Positions 9,165 to 17,744 of a stretch of DNA of 64,000 nucleotides are shown here, piece by piece. Position 1 is the stretch's first letter, and the number at the start of each line of letters is the position of its first letter. Made by a program: the position numbers and the translations under genes. The stretch is from contig JAJQEO010000038.1 of the NCBI GenBank assembly GCA_021201665.1, positions 62,001 through 126,000 of the forward strand, in the 5' to 3' direction. This DNA is from Lachnospiraceae bacterium. Lineage in GTDB: Bacteria > Bacillota > Clostridia > Lachnospirales > Lachnospiraceae. The notes beneath the pieces are model-generated. The model was not told where the DNA came from and did not search any database. It saw nothing but the letters and a program-made list of their open reading frames with translations.

Positions 9165-9929
9165 ATGAAAGATCCATATGAGGTTTTGGGTGTACCGAGG
9201 GGGGCTTCTGAGGAAGAAATCAAAAAGGCCTACCGTAAATTGAGCCGACAGTATCATCCGGACGCGAATATTAACAATCCAAACAAAGCACAGGCTGAGG
9301 AAAAATTCAAGGAAGTGCAGCAGGCCTACCAGCAGATCATGTATGATAAAGAGCATGGCGAGGGCAGCTACGAGGCAAAACAGAGCGGCGGACGGTCGTC
9401 TTCATCGTCTTCTTCCGGCAGCTATGGCCGGGGCTATGGCGGCTACGGCGGGTTCGGCGGCTATGGCAATTATAACGGCGGCTATGGGAATCGTGGCGGC
9501 AGCTCTTCCGGCAGCTATGGGTCTTCCTCCTCTGCGAATGATGACCCGCATCTGAGGGCGGCGGAGAACTATATCCGCAGCAATCATTACGATGAGGCGA
9601 TCAATGTGCTGAACGGGATTTCCAACCGCACCGCGCGCTGGTATTACTTAAGCGCGCTGGCCAATTCCGGGCGCGGCAACAATGTCCTGGCTCTCGACCA
9701 CGCGCAGAAGGCGGTACAGATGGAGCCGAACAATCTGCAGTACCGCCAGCTTCTCTCCGAGATGGAGGGCGGCGGACGGTGGTACCAGTCGATGGGCGAA
9801 GAGTATGGGAGTCCGATGTCATACGGCGGCAGTTATTGTACGAGACTGTGCATGGCCTGGCTGGTATGCAGCTGCTGCTGCGGAGGAGGAGGCGGTATGC
9901 GCATGGGAGTCCCGATCATGTGTTGCTAA
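9165..9929 (+). CDS. J-domain protein with Gly/Ser-rich linker, TPR-like domain and Cys-rich tail
   Basis: Probable Hsp70 co-chaperone. The J domain (about 1-68) carries the HPD motif in RQYHPDANI, which stimulates DnaK ATPase. A Gly/Tyr/Ser-rich linker (about 72-125) replaces the DnaJ zinc-finger region, so this is not DnaJ itself. A helical repeat domain resembling TPRs follows (about 128-205). The tail contains [10 protein letters not shown] and ends in MCC, which could bind metal or be lipidated. GGAGGA precedes the ATG at 9165; a longer TTG start is less likely. It is the last gene of the zinc-ribbon/DUF5685 operon and may recruit DnaK to their target. Confidence 0.88.
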   Translation: MKDPYEVLGVPRGASEEEIKKAYRKLSRQYHPDANINNPNKAQAEEKFKEVQQAYQQIMYDKEHGEGSYEAKQSGGRSSSSSSSGSYGRGYGGYGGFGGYGNYNGGYGNRGGSSSGSYGSSSSANDDPHLRAAENYIRSNHYDEAINVLNGISNRTARWYYLSALANSGRGNNVLALDHAQKAVQMEPNNLQYRQLLSEMEGGGRWYQSMGEEYGSPMSYGGSYCTRLCMAWLVCSCCCGGGGGMRMGVPIMCC

Positions 9930-9930
9930 A

Positions 9931-10095
9931 GTCCCGGGCAGCTGCAAAATGAACAGGCAGCCTTCGCGGATTTATCCGCAGAAAGCTGTATGCTCATTTT
10001 GGGATGGGCGGGACGCCCAATCAGTCGCAGATATTGGACGCGGACAGTGGACGATAGCCTGCGCAGCAGGCGGTCTGAAGTCCGCTGTCCGGAAA
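9931..10095 (-). repeat. large palindromic element, copy 1 (reverse orientation)
   Basis: First of three related elements; the others are at 46961 and 51677. Read on the minus strand it has a hairpin around GCCTGCTGCGCAGGC, then GGGCGTCCCGCCCATCCC, then a stem enclosing TGCGGATAAATCCGC. The outer ends, TCCGGACAGC and the complement of GCTGCCCGGGA, roughly pair with each other. It fills most of the 400-base gap between the J-domain gene and mscL, and no gene is seen there. Confidence 0.75.
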
Positions 10096-10329
10096 AATGG
10101 CAGCAAAATGAACATGCAGTTTGTGATAAGATATTTTGGAGAAAAAACGCCCGGCGGTGCATCTTATGTGCGCTTCGCCGGGCAAGTCTGTCAATATGAA
10201 TTTATCAAATATGAATCTGTAAAAGCGGTGTTTTCATTCAAAGCGGGTCGCGCCTGGGCTTTTGTGGTCTGCGATTCGCGCGTCAGGCGGCTGCAGGATG
10301 GGAAAGTTATTTCACGGCAGTTCCTTACA

Positions 10330-10767
10330 TTACAGTGCAGATGTGCAGTTCGGGCATTTGGTAGCATCCTTATGTACTTCTGACTTGCAGAAGGGACAGA
10401 TCTTTGTTGTGACTTCGGGTTCGGGGGCAGGCTTGTGGAGCTTATTGATCCCCTTGATTGCGAAAAAGATCACCAGCGCGGTCAGCAGAAATTCTACGAC
10501 CATCTGGATGAAATTACCGTAAGCGATAACGGAGGCTCCCGCTTCCTGCGCAGCGGCCAGTGAGGCGTAGCTGTTTCCATCGAGGGAAATCATCATGTCG
10601 GTGAAGCTGATGCGCCCGGTTACCAGGGTGACTACCGGCATCACGATGTCATTGACCAGGGAATTGACAATGTTGCTGAATGCCGCGCCTATGATTACGC
10701 CGACAGCCATGTCGATGACATTGCCCCGCATAATGAAGGCCTTAAACTCGTCTACCATTTTGCTCAT
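10330..10767 (-). CDS. mscL: large-conductance mechanosensitive channel with zinc-ribbon tail
   Basis: Stretch-activated channel that releases solutes on osmotic downshock. The start (FKAFIMRGNVIDMAVGVIIGAAF) is the conserved pore-lining helix, and a second membrane helix lies at about 85-105. The usual cytoplasmic helix is followed by a compact tail, CPFCKSEVHKDATKCPNC, with two CxxC pairs that should form a zinc ribbon. AGGAGGA precedes the ATG. It is transcribed away from the downstream nuclease genes and stands alone. Confidence 0.95.
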   Translation of the reverse strand: MSKMVDEFKAFIMRGNVIDMAVGVIIGAAFSNIVNSLVNDIVMPVVTLVTGRISFTDMMISLDGNSYASLAAAQEAGASVIAYGNFIQMVVEFLLTALVIFFAIKGINKLHKPAPEPEVTTKICPFCKSEVHKDATKCPNCTSAL

Positions 10768-10932
10768 TTCTTTGTTCCTCCTGTGATATGATTTGTAAAA
10801 AGTTACGAGAATTATAGCATAGCCTGGAGAAAAAAACTATGGTATACTATAAAAAATTTAGAGAAATATCAGGTGCCAGTACTTTAGCTGCGCGGGCACC
10901 ATTTTCCGGCCGTATAAAAGGGGGAGTATCGT

Positions 10933-11988
10933 ATGCGTTTTATGCATATCGCAGATGTGCATCTGGGGGCAGCCCCGGATCACGGCTATGTCTGGTCGAA
11001 GGACCGGGGGCGGGAGCTGTGGGAAACCTTCCGGCAGTGTATCGCGGATGCAAAGGAAAAGAAAGTGGATTTACTGCTGATCGCGGGAGATTTGTTTCAC
11101 CGTCAGCCGGATCCGCGGGAACTGAAGGAGGTCAACTATCTGTTTTCAACTCTGGAAAACACGGCTGTGGTACTGATCGCTGGCAACCATGACTATCTGG
11201 CACCCGGGTCGCCCTACAGGGATTATCCGTGGAATGAGAATGTAGTCTGCCTGTTTTCAAAGGAATGTGAACGCGTGCGGCTTCCGGATCTGAAAACAGA
11301 GATCTATGGCTTCAGCTACTATGAGCAGGAAATTCCGTTGCCTCTCTATGACAATATTGCGGTGGAAAAAAGTGATTATTTTAAGATTCTTCTCGCACAT
11401 GGAGGCGACGCGCGCCATGTCCCGATCAACCGGGAGAAGCTCTCGGCGGCGGGATTTGACTACATCGCGCTCGGGCATATCCACCGCCCGCAGGTATTTA
11501 TCCGCAACCTCGCTATGTATGCGGGGGCTCTGGAGCCGATTGACCGCGAGGATATCGGACCGCATGGTTATATGCTCGGGGAGGTACAGCGTAAAAAGGT
11601 AAAGCTGATCTTTGTGGAGAAGGCGCGGCGGCAGTACCGCAAAGAAGAGGTGTCTGTGACGGAAGAGGATACGACATTTTCCGTGCGCGAGAAGATTGCC
11701 GCCATGATACGTGAAAAGGGCAGCCAGGACACCTGGCAGATCACTCTTACAGGACTCCGCCATCCGGGATTTCGTCCGGATATCGGGGAGTATTTAAAGT
11801 GCGGGCGGATCCTGGAAATCGAGGACCGCACTGCCCCGGCGTTTCATCTGGAGGAATTGCGGCAGAGGTATAGAGGAAGCCTGATCGGCAATTATATTGA
11901 AAGCTTCGGGAATGAGCCGAAAAGCCTGGTGGAGCAGAAAGCGCTCACCCTCGGCCTGGAGGCACTGCTATATCCGGAAAACTGCTGA
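10933..11988 (+). CDS. SbcD/YhaO-like DNA repair metallophosphoesterase
   Basis: Nuclease subunit of an Mre11-Rad50-like pair. The N-terminal calcineurin-type fold has all metal-binding blocks: HIADVHLG (Asp8, His10), IAGDLFH, AGNHDY and ALGHIHRPQ. At 351 residues it is close to YhaO-type enzymes. GGGGGAG lies before the ATG at 10933. The partner ATPase gene follows after about 240 bases of repeat-containing DNA, the same order as in yhaO-yhaN. Confidence 0.9.
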   Translation: MRFMHIADVHLGAAPDHGYVWSKDRGRELWETFRQCIADAKEKKVDLLLIAGDLFHRQPDPRELKEVNYLFSTLENTAVVLIAGNHDYLAPGSPYRDYPWNENVVCLFSKECERVRLPDLKTEIYGFSYYEQEIPLPLYDNIAVEKSDYFKILLAHGGDARHVPINREKLSAAGFDYIALGHIHRPQVFIRNLAMYAGALEPIDREDIGPHGYMLGEVQRKKVKLIFVEKARRQYRKEEVSVTEEDTTFSVREKIAAMIREKGSQDTWQITLTGLRHPGFRPDIGEYLKCGRILEIEDRTAPAFHLEELRQRYRGSLIGNYIESFGNEPKSLVEQKALTLGLEALLYPENC

Positions 11989-12051
11989 GACGATGGGAAT
12001 AGCAGTGTTGAACATATATGCCGCAGCATTCTGCTGACTGCCGGGATGGTG

Positions 12052-12153
12052 GGAACTTCGCTGCGCGTGGAAGCGTACTGCTGCTTCTGAAATTCCGTTG
12101 AATGCATCAAATATGCTTTGGGAACACTGCTGCGCGTGGAAGCGTATTGCTGC
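12052..12153 (+). repeat. pair of 33-base direct repeats between the yhaO- and yhaN-like genes
   Basis: GGAAC followed by GCTGCGCGTGGAAGCGTA and TGCTGC occurs at 12052-12084 and again at 12121-12153 with four mismatches and a 69-base period. A weaker CTGCCGGGATGG match flanks both. The gap (11989-12227) holds no supported gene. Confidence 0.75.
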
Positions 12154-12227
12154 ATTCAGAGAATTGCCGGGATGATCGGGGAACGCGGATAATTTTGGCG
12201 CAGCACAGACTGAGGGAGAGTGGAAGT

Positions 12228-13829
12228 ATGGAGATACAGGAGCTGATTTTAAAGAAGTATGGGAGATTTTCGGATCATCACATCACATTTCGTTCCGGAA
12301 TCAATATCATTTACGGAGGCAACGAGACAGGGAAGACGACGATCCATTCTTTTATAAAGGCGATGTTTTTTGGCCTGAACCGTGCCCGCGGCAGGGCAGC
12401 GAAAATGGATGAATACCAGATCCGGCAGCCCTGGGATTCGCCGGGGGCTTTCCTGGGAAGCATGCGAGTGGTGGAAAACGGGGAAGTCTACCGCATTGAC
12501 CGCTGCTTTGACCGGAGTACGAAGCCGCTTGGTCTTGTCTGTGAGACGCGGATCCTCGAGTCCGAACATCCGCAGGAGGATCTGGACCGGCTGCTCGGTG
12601 GTATCAGCGAAGCTGCATTTGTAAATTCCGTATTTATTCCGCAGGCTAGATGTGAGACGGACGAGGCACTTGCCGAGGAGCTGCGCCGCCGTATGGTCAA
12701 CAATGATCAGTCTATGGACGGCGGGATCGACGTCTCCAGGGCCTTGCAGATTCTGCGCAAAAAGAAACGTCAGTGCGAGCAGCAGAAAAAGAAGGAGGAG
12801 GCCGCTCTGGAAGAAAAAATTTCCCAGAAGCAGAGCCGGGCGGACGCATTGAGGACGGAAATGGAGCTGCTGCGCGCACAGGCTGCGGATTACCAGGGCG
12901 GAAATGGCTCTTCGCGCAGCGCGGGCAGGGAAAGAAACGAAGCAGCCAGGACGCCAGGCCAGGGCAGATATGGAGAATATGAGGAATCAGGGGACGGTGC
13001 ATCCGGAAAATATGCGTTTCCCGCGGAGACAGATTTAAATGAGGAAACCGGGAACTCTGAAAAAGAGGAAGCAGGCATTTCCCCGGCCATGCGGAGACTG
13101 CTTACCGCCATGCTTTTTATCGCCGGAGCGCTGACGATGGCCGGGATTTTTTTCACGGCACAGGAGGCCTTGCAGATTTTCCTGGGCGTTTTCACCGTCA
13201 TTTTCTGGGCGATGGCACTGGGCGTTTATGCCCTGTTTGGACCGCGCAGAAAAGGAAACGAGTCAGAAGATGGCGCCGGGGAGGGTACGGCAAAATGCCC
13301 GCCGGAATTGTTGAAAGAGATCCAGAAGCGGGAAGAGGAATACAAGAGCCTGCAGGATGATCTGGAGATCCTGTATCAGCAGCATGTCTATGCTGGCGCG
13401 GATACGGAAATCGCGGCGCTGACACTGGCGATCGACCGCATCTGCGAGATATCGGACGGTATTTTCAGGACAAATGGGGGGCGTATCAACGAGATTGCCT
13501 CTGGAATTCTGGAACAGATTACGATGGGAAGATACAACCGCATCGTGCTGGACGACACGGCGGAGGTCCGGATCCACACACCCGAGCGGGTGCTGGGGTT
13601 AAATCAGGTCAGCGGCGGCACCCTGCAGCAGATTTATTTCGCCCTGCGCATGGCGGCGGGTGAGCTGTTCATGGAAAAGACCACGCTGCCGGTTATCCTC
13701 GACGAGACCTTCGCGATGTATGACGACCGCCGTCTCGAAGCCACCCTGCGCTGGCTGAAAAACAGCGGCCGCCAGGTCATTCTCTTCACCTGCCAGAGTC
13801 GCGAACGAGAGATCCTCAAGAGATTGTGA
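12228..13829 (+). CDS. compact YhaN/SbcC-like ATPase with internal membrane segments
   Basis: ATPase partner of the preceding nuclease, of the Rad50/SbcC/YhaN type. Walker A is GGNETGKTT (about 30-38); the ABC signature VSGGTLQQ (about 460) and Walker B/D-loop LDETFAMYDD (about 490) lie at the far end. The middle is short, with limited coiled coil, a low-complexity stretch (about 225-285) and two adjacent membrane helices (about 290-310 and 316-336). At 533 residues it is far shorter than YhaN or SbcC. The start at 12228 follows GGGAGA; the frame is open further upstream through the repeat region but without a start signal. Confidence 0.85.
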   Translation: MEIQELILKKYGRFSDHHITFRSGINIIYGGNETGKTTIHSFIKAMFFGLNRARGRAAKMDEYQIRQPWDSPGAFLGSMRVVENGEVYRIDRCFDRSTKPLGLVCETRILESEHPQEDLDRLLGGISEAAFVNSVFIPQARCETDEALAEELRRRMVNNDQSMDGGIDVSRALQILRKKKRQCEQQKKKEEAALEEKISQKQSRADALRTEMELLRAQAADYQGGNGSSRSAGRERNEAARTPGQGRYGEYEESGDGASGKYAFPAETDLNEETGNSEKEEAGISPAMRRLLTAMLFIAGALTMAGIFFTAQEALQIFLGVFTVIFWAMALGVYALFGPRRKGNESEDGAGEGTAKCPPELLKEIQKREEEYKSLQDDLEILYQQHVYAGADTEIAALTLAIDRICEISDGIFRTNGGRINEIASGILEQITMGRYNRIVLDDTAEVRIHTPERVLGLNQVSGGTLQQIYFALRMAAGELFMEKTTLPVILDETFAMYDDRRLEATLRWLKNSGRQVILFTCQSREREILKRL

Positions 13830-13848
13830 TCCGGATTTGTAACTGGTC

Positions 13849-13875
13849 GTAACTGTTCAGTACCTTCACAGTTAC
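13849..13875 (+). repeat. GTAACTGT palindrome, copy 1
   Basis: A 27-base inverted repeat: GTAACTGT, an 11-base loop TCAGTACCTTC, then ACAGTTAC. Related copies lie at 13982, 43752 and 58791, all between genes. Confidence 0.85.
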
Positions 13876-13877
13876 GA

Positions 13878-13920
13878 AGGAAAAGCCCATTGAAAATCGC
13901 TTCGCGATGGGGCTTTTCCT
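13878..13920 (+). terminator. terminator-like hairpin after the yhaN-like gene
   Basis: GGAAAAGCCC pairs with GGGGCTTTTCC around a loop containing a second small hairpin (ATCGCTTCGCGAT). It lies about 50 bases after the stop codon. Confidence 0.6.
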
Positions 13921-13942
13921 CGTATGCTATATACTTTCATAC

Positions 13943-13967
13943 GTACCTCGCAGCAAGTGCGAGGTAC
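13943..13967 (+). repeat. GTACCTCGC palindrome, copy 1
   Basis: GTACCTCGC and GCGAGGTAC form a perfect 9-base stem around a 7-base loop. The same arms with a different loop occur, inverted, at 49487-49511, and the flanking TTTCATAC is shared as well. Confidence 0.8.
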
Positions 13968-13981
13968 TGTGCTGAGTAGTT

Positions 13982-14008
13982 ACAACTGTTCAGTACCTTC
14001 GCAGTTAC
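13982..14008 (+). repeat. GTAACTGT palindrome, copy 2 (degenerate left arm)
   Basis: ACAACTGTTCAGTACCTTCG followed by CAGTTAC matches copy 1 except for the left arm end. It is joined directly to the TATCCC element that follows, the same order as at 58791-58850. Confidence 0.75.
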
Positions 14009-14075
14009 GAGGCATATCCCGCACAAAGTGCGGGATGCCCGCGCCCCGCAATCGAAGATTGGGGGCATAACCCGG
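14009..14075 (+). repeat. TATCCC double-hairpin repeat, copy 1
   Basis: GAGGCATATCCCGCAC, a short loop and GTGCGGGATGCC form the first hairpin; CCCCGCAATC, GAA and GATTGGGGG form the second; it ends in CATAACCCGG. Nearly the whole unit recurs at 31574-31641, and shorter forms occur at 31537, 42531 and 58818. It lies at the convergent 3' ends of the yhaN-like and AraC-family genes. Confidence 0.85.
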
Positions 14076-14081
14076 ACTTCG

Positions 14082-15029
14082 TCACTCATCATAAATTTTC
14101 CTGCTGCACAGCGCCCGGTATTCGGATGGCGTGCAGCCTTTTTTCTTTTTAAAAGTCCGGTTAAAGGTGGACAGGCTGGAAAAGCCGGACTGCAGCGCGA
14201 CCTCTGTGATGGACAGATCCGGCGACATCAGCAGAGTTTCTGCGGCCCGGATGCGCAGCACGCACAGATAGTCATAAAAATTGTAGCCGGAGCATTGCTT
14301 AAACAGCCTGGAAAAATGGTATTTGGAAAAGCCGGCCACCGAGGCGACAGTTTCCAGGGAGAGATCCTCGCTGTAATGCTGGTCCATGTAATCAAAAACG
14401 GTGTTCAGCTTTTCATGCAGGCGTATCTGTTTCTGGTCTGCCTTTTCCGAAGTACTGACGGGATCCTCCTGTTTCATGCGGTATTCGCCGAAATTGGCAA
14501 AAAAATGCAGCAGGCCTGCGTAGCAGTTCAGCTCACGCAGATGACCGCCGAGGAAATATTCCCGGATCAGGTACAGCAAAAGGGAGGTTTCTTCCTCATA
14601 AATAGAGGGAGAATTCTCCTTCGTAATCAGCACCTCGTGAGATAAAAAGGCTGTCAGATAGGCGTATCCCCGGATGCGGGAGAGAGCCTCCATGTCAAAA
14701 ATATAGATCAGCCGCAGGCCGGACGGCGGGGCGATCAGGTGGTGAAGCGCTCCTCCCGGGATCAGGAGAATGTCGCCGGGATTCAGCAGATAGTTCTTCT
14801 GTCCGACGATTACAGTGTAGCTGTTTTCGAGAGGCATGATCATCTCCGTGGCCTGGTGCCAGTGCATCGCGTAGGATTCGGTCTGGGTATTGATGAAAAA
14901 ACGCAGGGTAGTATCCGGGTGATAATTGACCCTTTCCTGGTTGCTGTCTATTTTCCGGTGATAGCCGTAAGAGTCCTGCATCCCGATCTGCAGAAGCTCG
15001 GGATCCAGCGCCAGAGAAGATTTTGTCAT
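14082..15029 (-). CDS. AraC-family transcriptional regulator with cupin sensor domain
   Basis: Probable regulator of the divergent sugar-uptake and glycan genes. The N-terminal part is a cupin fold (MHWHQATEMIMPL, then LLNPGDILLIPGGALHHL) that usually binds a sugar. The C-terminal hundred residues hold two helix-turn-helix motifs (LETVASVAGFSKYHFSRLFK and ITEVALQSGFSSLSTFNRTF) and end in the family SEYR block. I chose the ATG at 15029, giving 315 residues, with GGAAAGGAAG upstream; a TTG at 15092 is possible. It is transcribed away from the permease genes across a 500-base gap. Confidence 0.92.
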   Translation of the reverse strand: MTKSSLALDPELLQIGMQDSYGYHRKIDSNQERVNYHPDTTLRFFINTQTESYAMHWHQATEMIMPLENSYTVIVGQKNYLLNPGDILLIPGGALHHLIAPPSGLRLIYIFDMEALSRIRGYAYLTAFLSHEVLITKENSPSIYEEETSLLLYLIREYFLGGHLRELNCYAGLLHFFANFGEYRMKQEDPVSTSEKADQKQIRLHEKLNTVFDYMDQHYSEDLSLETVASVAGFSKYHFSRLFKQCSGYNFYDYLCVLRIRAAETLLMSPDLSITEVALQSGFSSLSTFNRTFKKKKGCTPSEYRALCSRKIYDE

Positions 15030-15529
15030 ATCAGTTGGCACTTCCTTTCCAAAGATATTATCTGGAATCTGATTCTCAGCTTTGATAAGCAAATATTGCG
15101 CAAAAAATACTGCCTAAATCCGGAGAAACGAATGCGGCAGAGTGAGCGCTCATTAAAAAATGCATGAATGATAAGTACACTCTGCAAGCACGTGTTATCT
15201 TCTTATAAAAACTATTGTAAATGACATAAGCTGCGTTACTTTGAAAAAGCAACAGTGACGGACAGAACAAAAACTGCCTCCGCCGTCTCTAAAAAAATAA
15301 CGCTATAGATGCCGAAAGTATAGCACATGGCTCAAAATATAGCAATAACTGAGAACTAAATTTCGACGGAAATAGAAGAAAACGACTGGTTTTGGAAAAG
15401 TTGACGGAGGGAAAAATAAAAAAGCAATAACTGGCGTCATAATGCGCAAAAACTGGTAAGCAACGAAAAAGTTTTTGTGCAATAATGTCATCATATTTGG
15501 TTGAAATTTATAAGAAGGGAGAAGCTAAA
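15030..15529. other. divergent control region between AraC gene and sugar permeases
   Basis: No gene is seen in this AT-rich 500-base gap. It should hold promoters for both directions and the AraC binding sites. AGCAATAACTG occurs twice (near 15342 and 15424), about 82 bases apart, and TATAGCA-like strings near 15317 and 15337 could be half sites. GCGCAAAAA motifs occur near 15098 and 15443. I cannot assign a promoter with confidence. Confidence 0.4.
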
Positions 15530-16492
15530 ATGGCTGAAACAACGAAAACCAAAAGCAGTAGTGCCGTCTCTGCGAAGAAGCCTCCGAAGGAGACTCTGGG
15601 CAGGCACATACGCAAGTACTGGCAGTGGTATTCGATGATGCTGATACCTCTTGCGTATTACATCATTTTCCGCTACGTACCGATGGCGGGCAATATCATC
15701 GCGTTCCGCCGCTACCGCGCAGGCAGCAGTATTTTCGGAGATGAATGGAGCGGGCTGAAGTATTTCCAGCAGTTCGTCCGGGATTCCAGCTTCTGGAGAG
15801 CTTTCCGGAATACCCTGCTTCTGAACTTTGAGTACCTGATCATCAGCTTTCCGGTCACGATTATCTTTGCTCTGCTTCTGAATGAGGTGAAGAATACGAG
15901 ATTTAAGAAAGTCGTGCAGACGATTTCTTATCTGCCGCACTTTATCTCCATGGTTATCGTAGCCGGTATGGTGCGTGAGATTGTCTCCACCAGCGGCCCG
16001 ATCAACAACCTCATCACCTCCCTTGGCGGAGAGGCGATCACCTTTATCAGTCTGCCGCAGTGGTTCCCGACGATCTTTGTGGTGACCGGTGTATGGCAGG
16101 GGCTTGGCTGGAATACGATCCTCTATCTGGCGGCAATGGCCGGTATCAGTCCGGATATGTATGAGGCGGCGGATCTGGACGGCGCGACCAAGTTCCAGCA
16201 GTGCATTTATATCACACTGCCGTCGATCCTCCCGACGATCTCGACGCTGCTGATTCTGAACATCGGATCGCTGTGCGGCTCCGGCGCGTTTGAAAAGGTT
16301 TTCCTTCTGTACCAGCCTACGACCTATGAGACGGCCGACATCATCGCTACCTATGTATACCGTATGGGTCTCGGGTCCGGTAATTACAGCTACGCGACAG
16401 CGGTTGGTCTTTTCCAGGGCTTAATTAACCTGACACTCCTGACTGTGGCTAATAAGGTGTCCAAGAAGGTCGCCGGCACGGGCCTGTATTAA
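15530..16492 (+). CDS. sugar ABC transporter permease, LplB/YteP type
   Basis: Inner-membrane subunit of a carbohydrate importer (CUT1 class). The 320-residue chain has six predicted membrane helices and the permease EAA loop (YEAADLDGATKFQQC) that docks the ATPase. The N-terminal pattern (MMLIPLAYYIIFRYVPMAGN) is typical of the LplB/YteP group associated with oligosaccharide uptake. AAGGGAGAAG precedes the ATG at 15530. It is followed by its partner permease after 17 bases and then the binding protein. No ATPase gene is present, as usual: a shared MsmX-type ATPase encoded elsewhere is expected. Confidence 0.95.
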   Translation: MAETTKTKSSSAVSAKKPPKETLGRHIRKYWQWYSMMLIPLAYYIIFRYVPMAGNIIAFRRYRAGSSIFGDEWSGLKYFQQFVRDSSFWRAFRNTLLLNFEYLIISFPVTIIFALLLNEVKNTRFKKVVQTISYLPHFISMVIVAGMVREIVSTSGPINNLITSLGGEAITFISLPQWFPTIFVVTGVWQGLGWNTILYLAAMAGISPDMYEAADLDGATKFQQCIYITLPSILPTISTLLILNIGSLCGSGAFEKVFLLYQPTTYETADIIATYVYRMGLGSGNYSYATAVGLFQGLINLTLLTVANKVSKKVAGTGLY

Positions 16493-16509
16493 GGAAGGAG
16501 GAAAATACG

Positions 16510-17403
16510 ATGGCAAAAGCAAAAACACATAATGGCAGCGCGATTAAGGTTTCGGCCGGCTACCGCAGATTCACCGTATTCAATACGATCCTTATGATAC
16601 TGATCTGCGTGGTGATGCTTTATCCGTTTTTGTACCTGATTGCGCAGTCGTTCTCTTCTTATGATGCGATTGTTGCCGGCAAGGTAGGCCTGATTCCAGT
16701 AGACTTCAGCATCAGCACATATGTGTACGTAGTGACAAACGGAGTCTTTATCCCGGACTACATCAATACGATTGTTTATTCCGTGACCGGTACCTGCCTG
16801 GCACTGTTCTTCTCGGCGCTGCTGGCATATCCGATGTCGAAGTCTGAGCTGTGGGGCAACAAATTTGTCGGACCGTTCATCATCTTTACGATGTATTTCG
16901 CAGGCGGCATGATCCCGAACTACCTGCTGATGATCAACCTGGGACTGCAGGATACCGTGGCAGCATTCCTCCTCCCGTCCCTGATCTCTACATACTATGT
17001 GATCCTGATGCGCTCCTTCTTTGAGACCGTTCCGAAGGAGCTCGAAGAGGCCGGCGAGATGGACGGGCTGAATAAATACGGTGTGTTTTTCCGGATTGCA
17101 CTTCCGCTCTCCAAACCGATCATCGCGACCATGGTGCTGTTTTACCTGGTTATGTACTGGAACGACTGGTTCAATGCGTTCCTGTATCTGGATACCCAGA
17201 GCAAATGGCCTGTAGCTTATTATCTGCGGAACCTGATTTCTACTTCGTCCACGACATCTCAGGATGCGGGTGAGACGATCGCGATCGCAGCGAATATCAA
17301 GTCCTGCGCGATGGTGTTGACGGCTGCGCCGATCATCTGCGTGTACCCGTTCATCCAGAAGTACTTTGTACAGGGCATGATGCTCGGCGGAGTAAAGGGT
17401 TGA
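16510..17403 (+). CDS. sugar ABC transporter permease, YtcP/LplC type
   Basis: Second membrane subunit of the importer. The 297-residue chain has six predicted helices and the EAA loop (ELEEAGEMDGLNKYGVFFR), and ends with KYFVQGMMLGGVKG, the usual C-terminus of this family. A strong AAGGAAGGAGG site precedes the ATG. It is co-transcribed with the upstream permease and acts with the binding protein at 17745. Confidence 0.96.
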   Translation: MAKAKTHNGSAIKVSAGYRRFTVFNTILMILICVVMLYPFLYLIAQSFSSYDAIVAGKVGLIPVDFSISTYVYVVTNGVFIPDYINTIVYSVTGTCLALFFSALLAYPMSKSELWGNKFVGPFIIFTMYFAGGMIPNYLLMINLGLQDTVAAFLLPSLISTYYVILMRSFFETVPKELEEAGEMDGLNKYGVFFRIALPLSKPIIATMVLFYLVMYWNDWFNAFLYLDTQSKWPVAYYLRNLISTSSTTSQDAGETIAIAANIKSCAMVLTAAPIICVYPFIQKYFVQGMMLGGVKG

Positions 17404-17464
17404 TTGTTTACAGATTTTGTAGTGCATTCGAAAATGAAAACAGGCGATTCTGCCTGGACAGTAC

Positions 17465-17532
17465 TATAGCAGAACAGGCTGTCCCGATCGGACAGAGTTA
17501 TAGCAAAACAGGCTGTTCTGATCGGACAGGGC
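17465..17532 (+). repeat. 34-base tandem repeat in the binding-protein leader
   Basis: TATAGCA, AACAGGCTGT and GATCGGACAG occur in the same order twice, 34 bases apart (17465-17498 and 17499-17532), and TATAA follows as the start of a third. It lies in the 341-base gap between the second permease and the binding-protein gene, where no other gene is seen. Confidence 0.8.
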
Positions 17533-17744
17533 TATAAAAGAAAAGCGGCCGGTCATTCTGACTGGATGATGCTGCAGCTAAAACAGATCGTTTGCCTTCT
17601 GCAGCGGACGAGCGACACAGGGTTCCGTTCCGGATTTTCCTTAATATTGTAATCGACGTAAGTCGTTTCACTATGCGGGAACTGAATGGGAACGCCTGCA
17701 GGAGGCTTATGATAAATTTACACAAATTTTAAGGAGGTTTATCA

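Noticed and set aside
10839-11192. Small plus-strand gene overlapping the YhaO-type gene
   Set aside because: The frame crosses the real start in another phase and gives composition typical of out-of-frame translation.
14028-14645. Plus-strand open frame of 205 codons
   Set aside because: It is antisense to the AraC-family gene, whose helix-turn-helix motifs are clear on the other strand.
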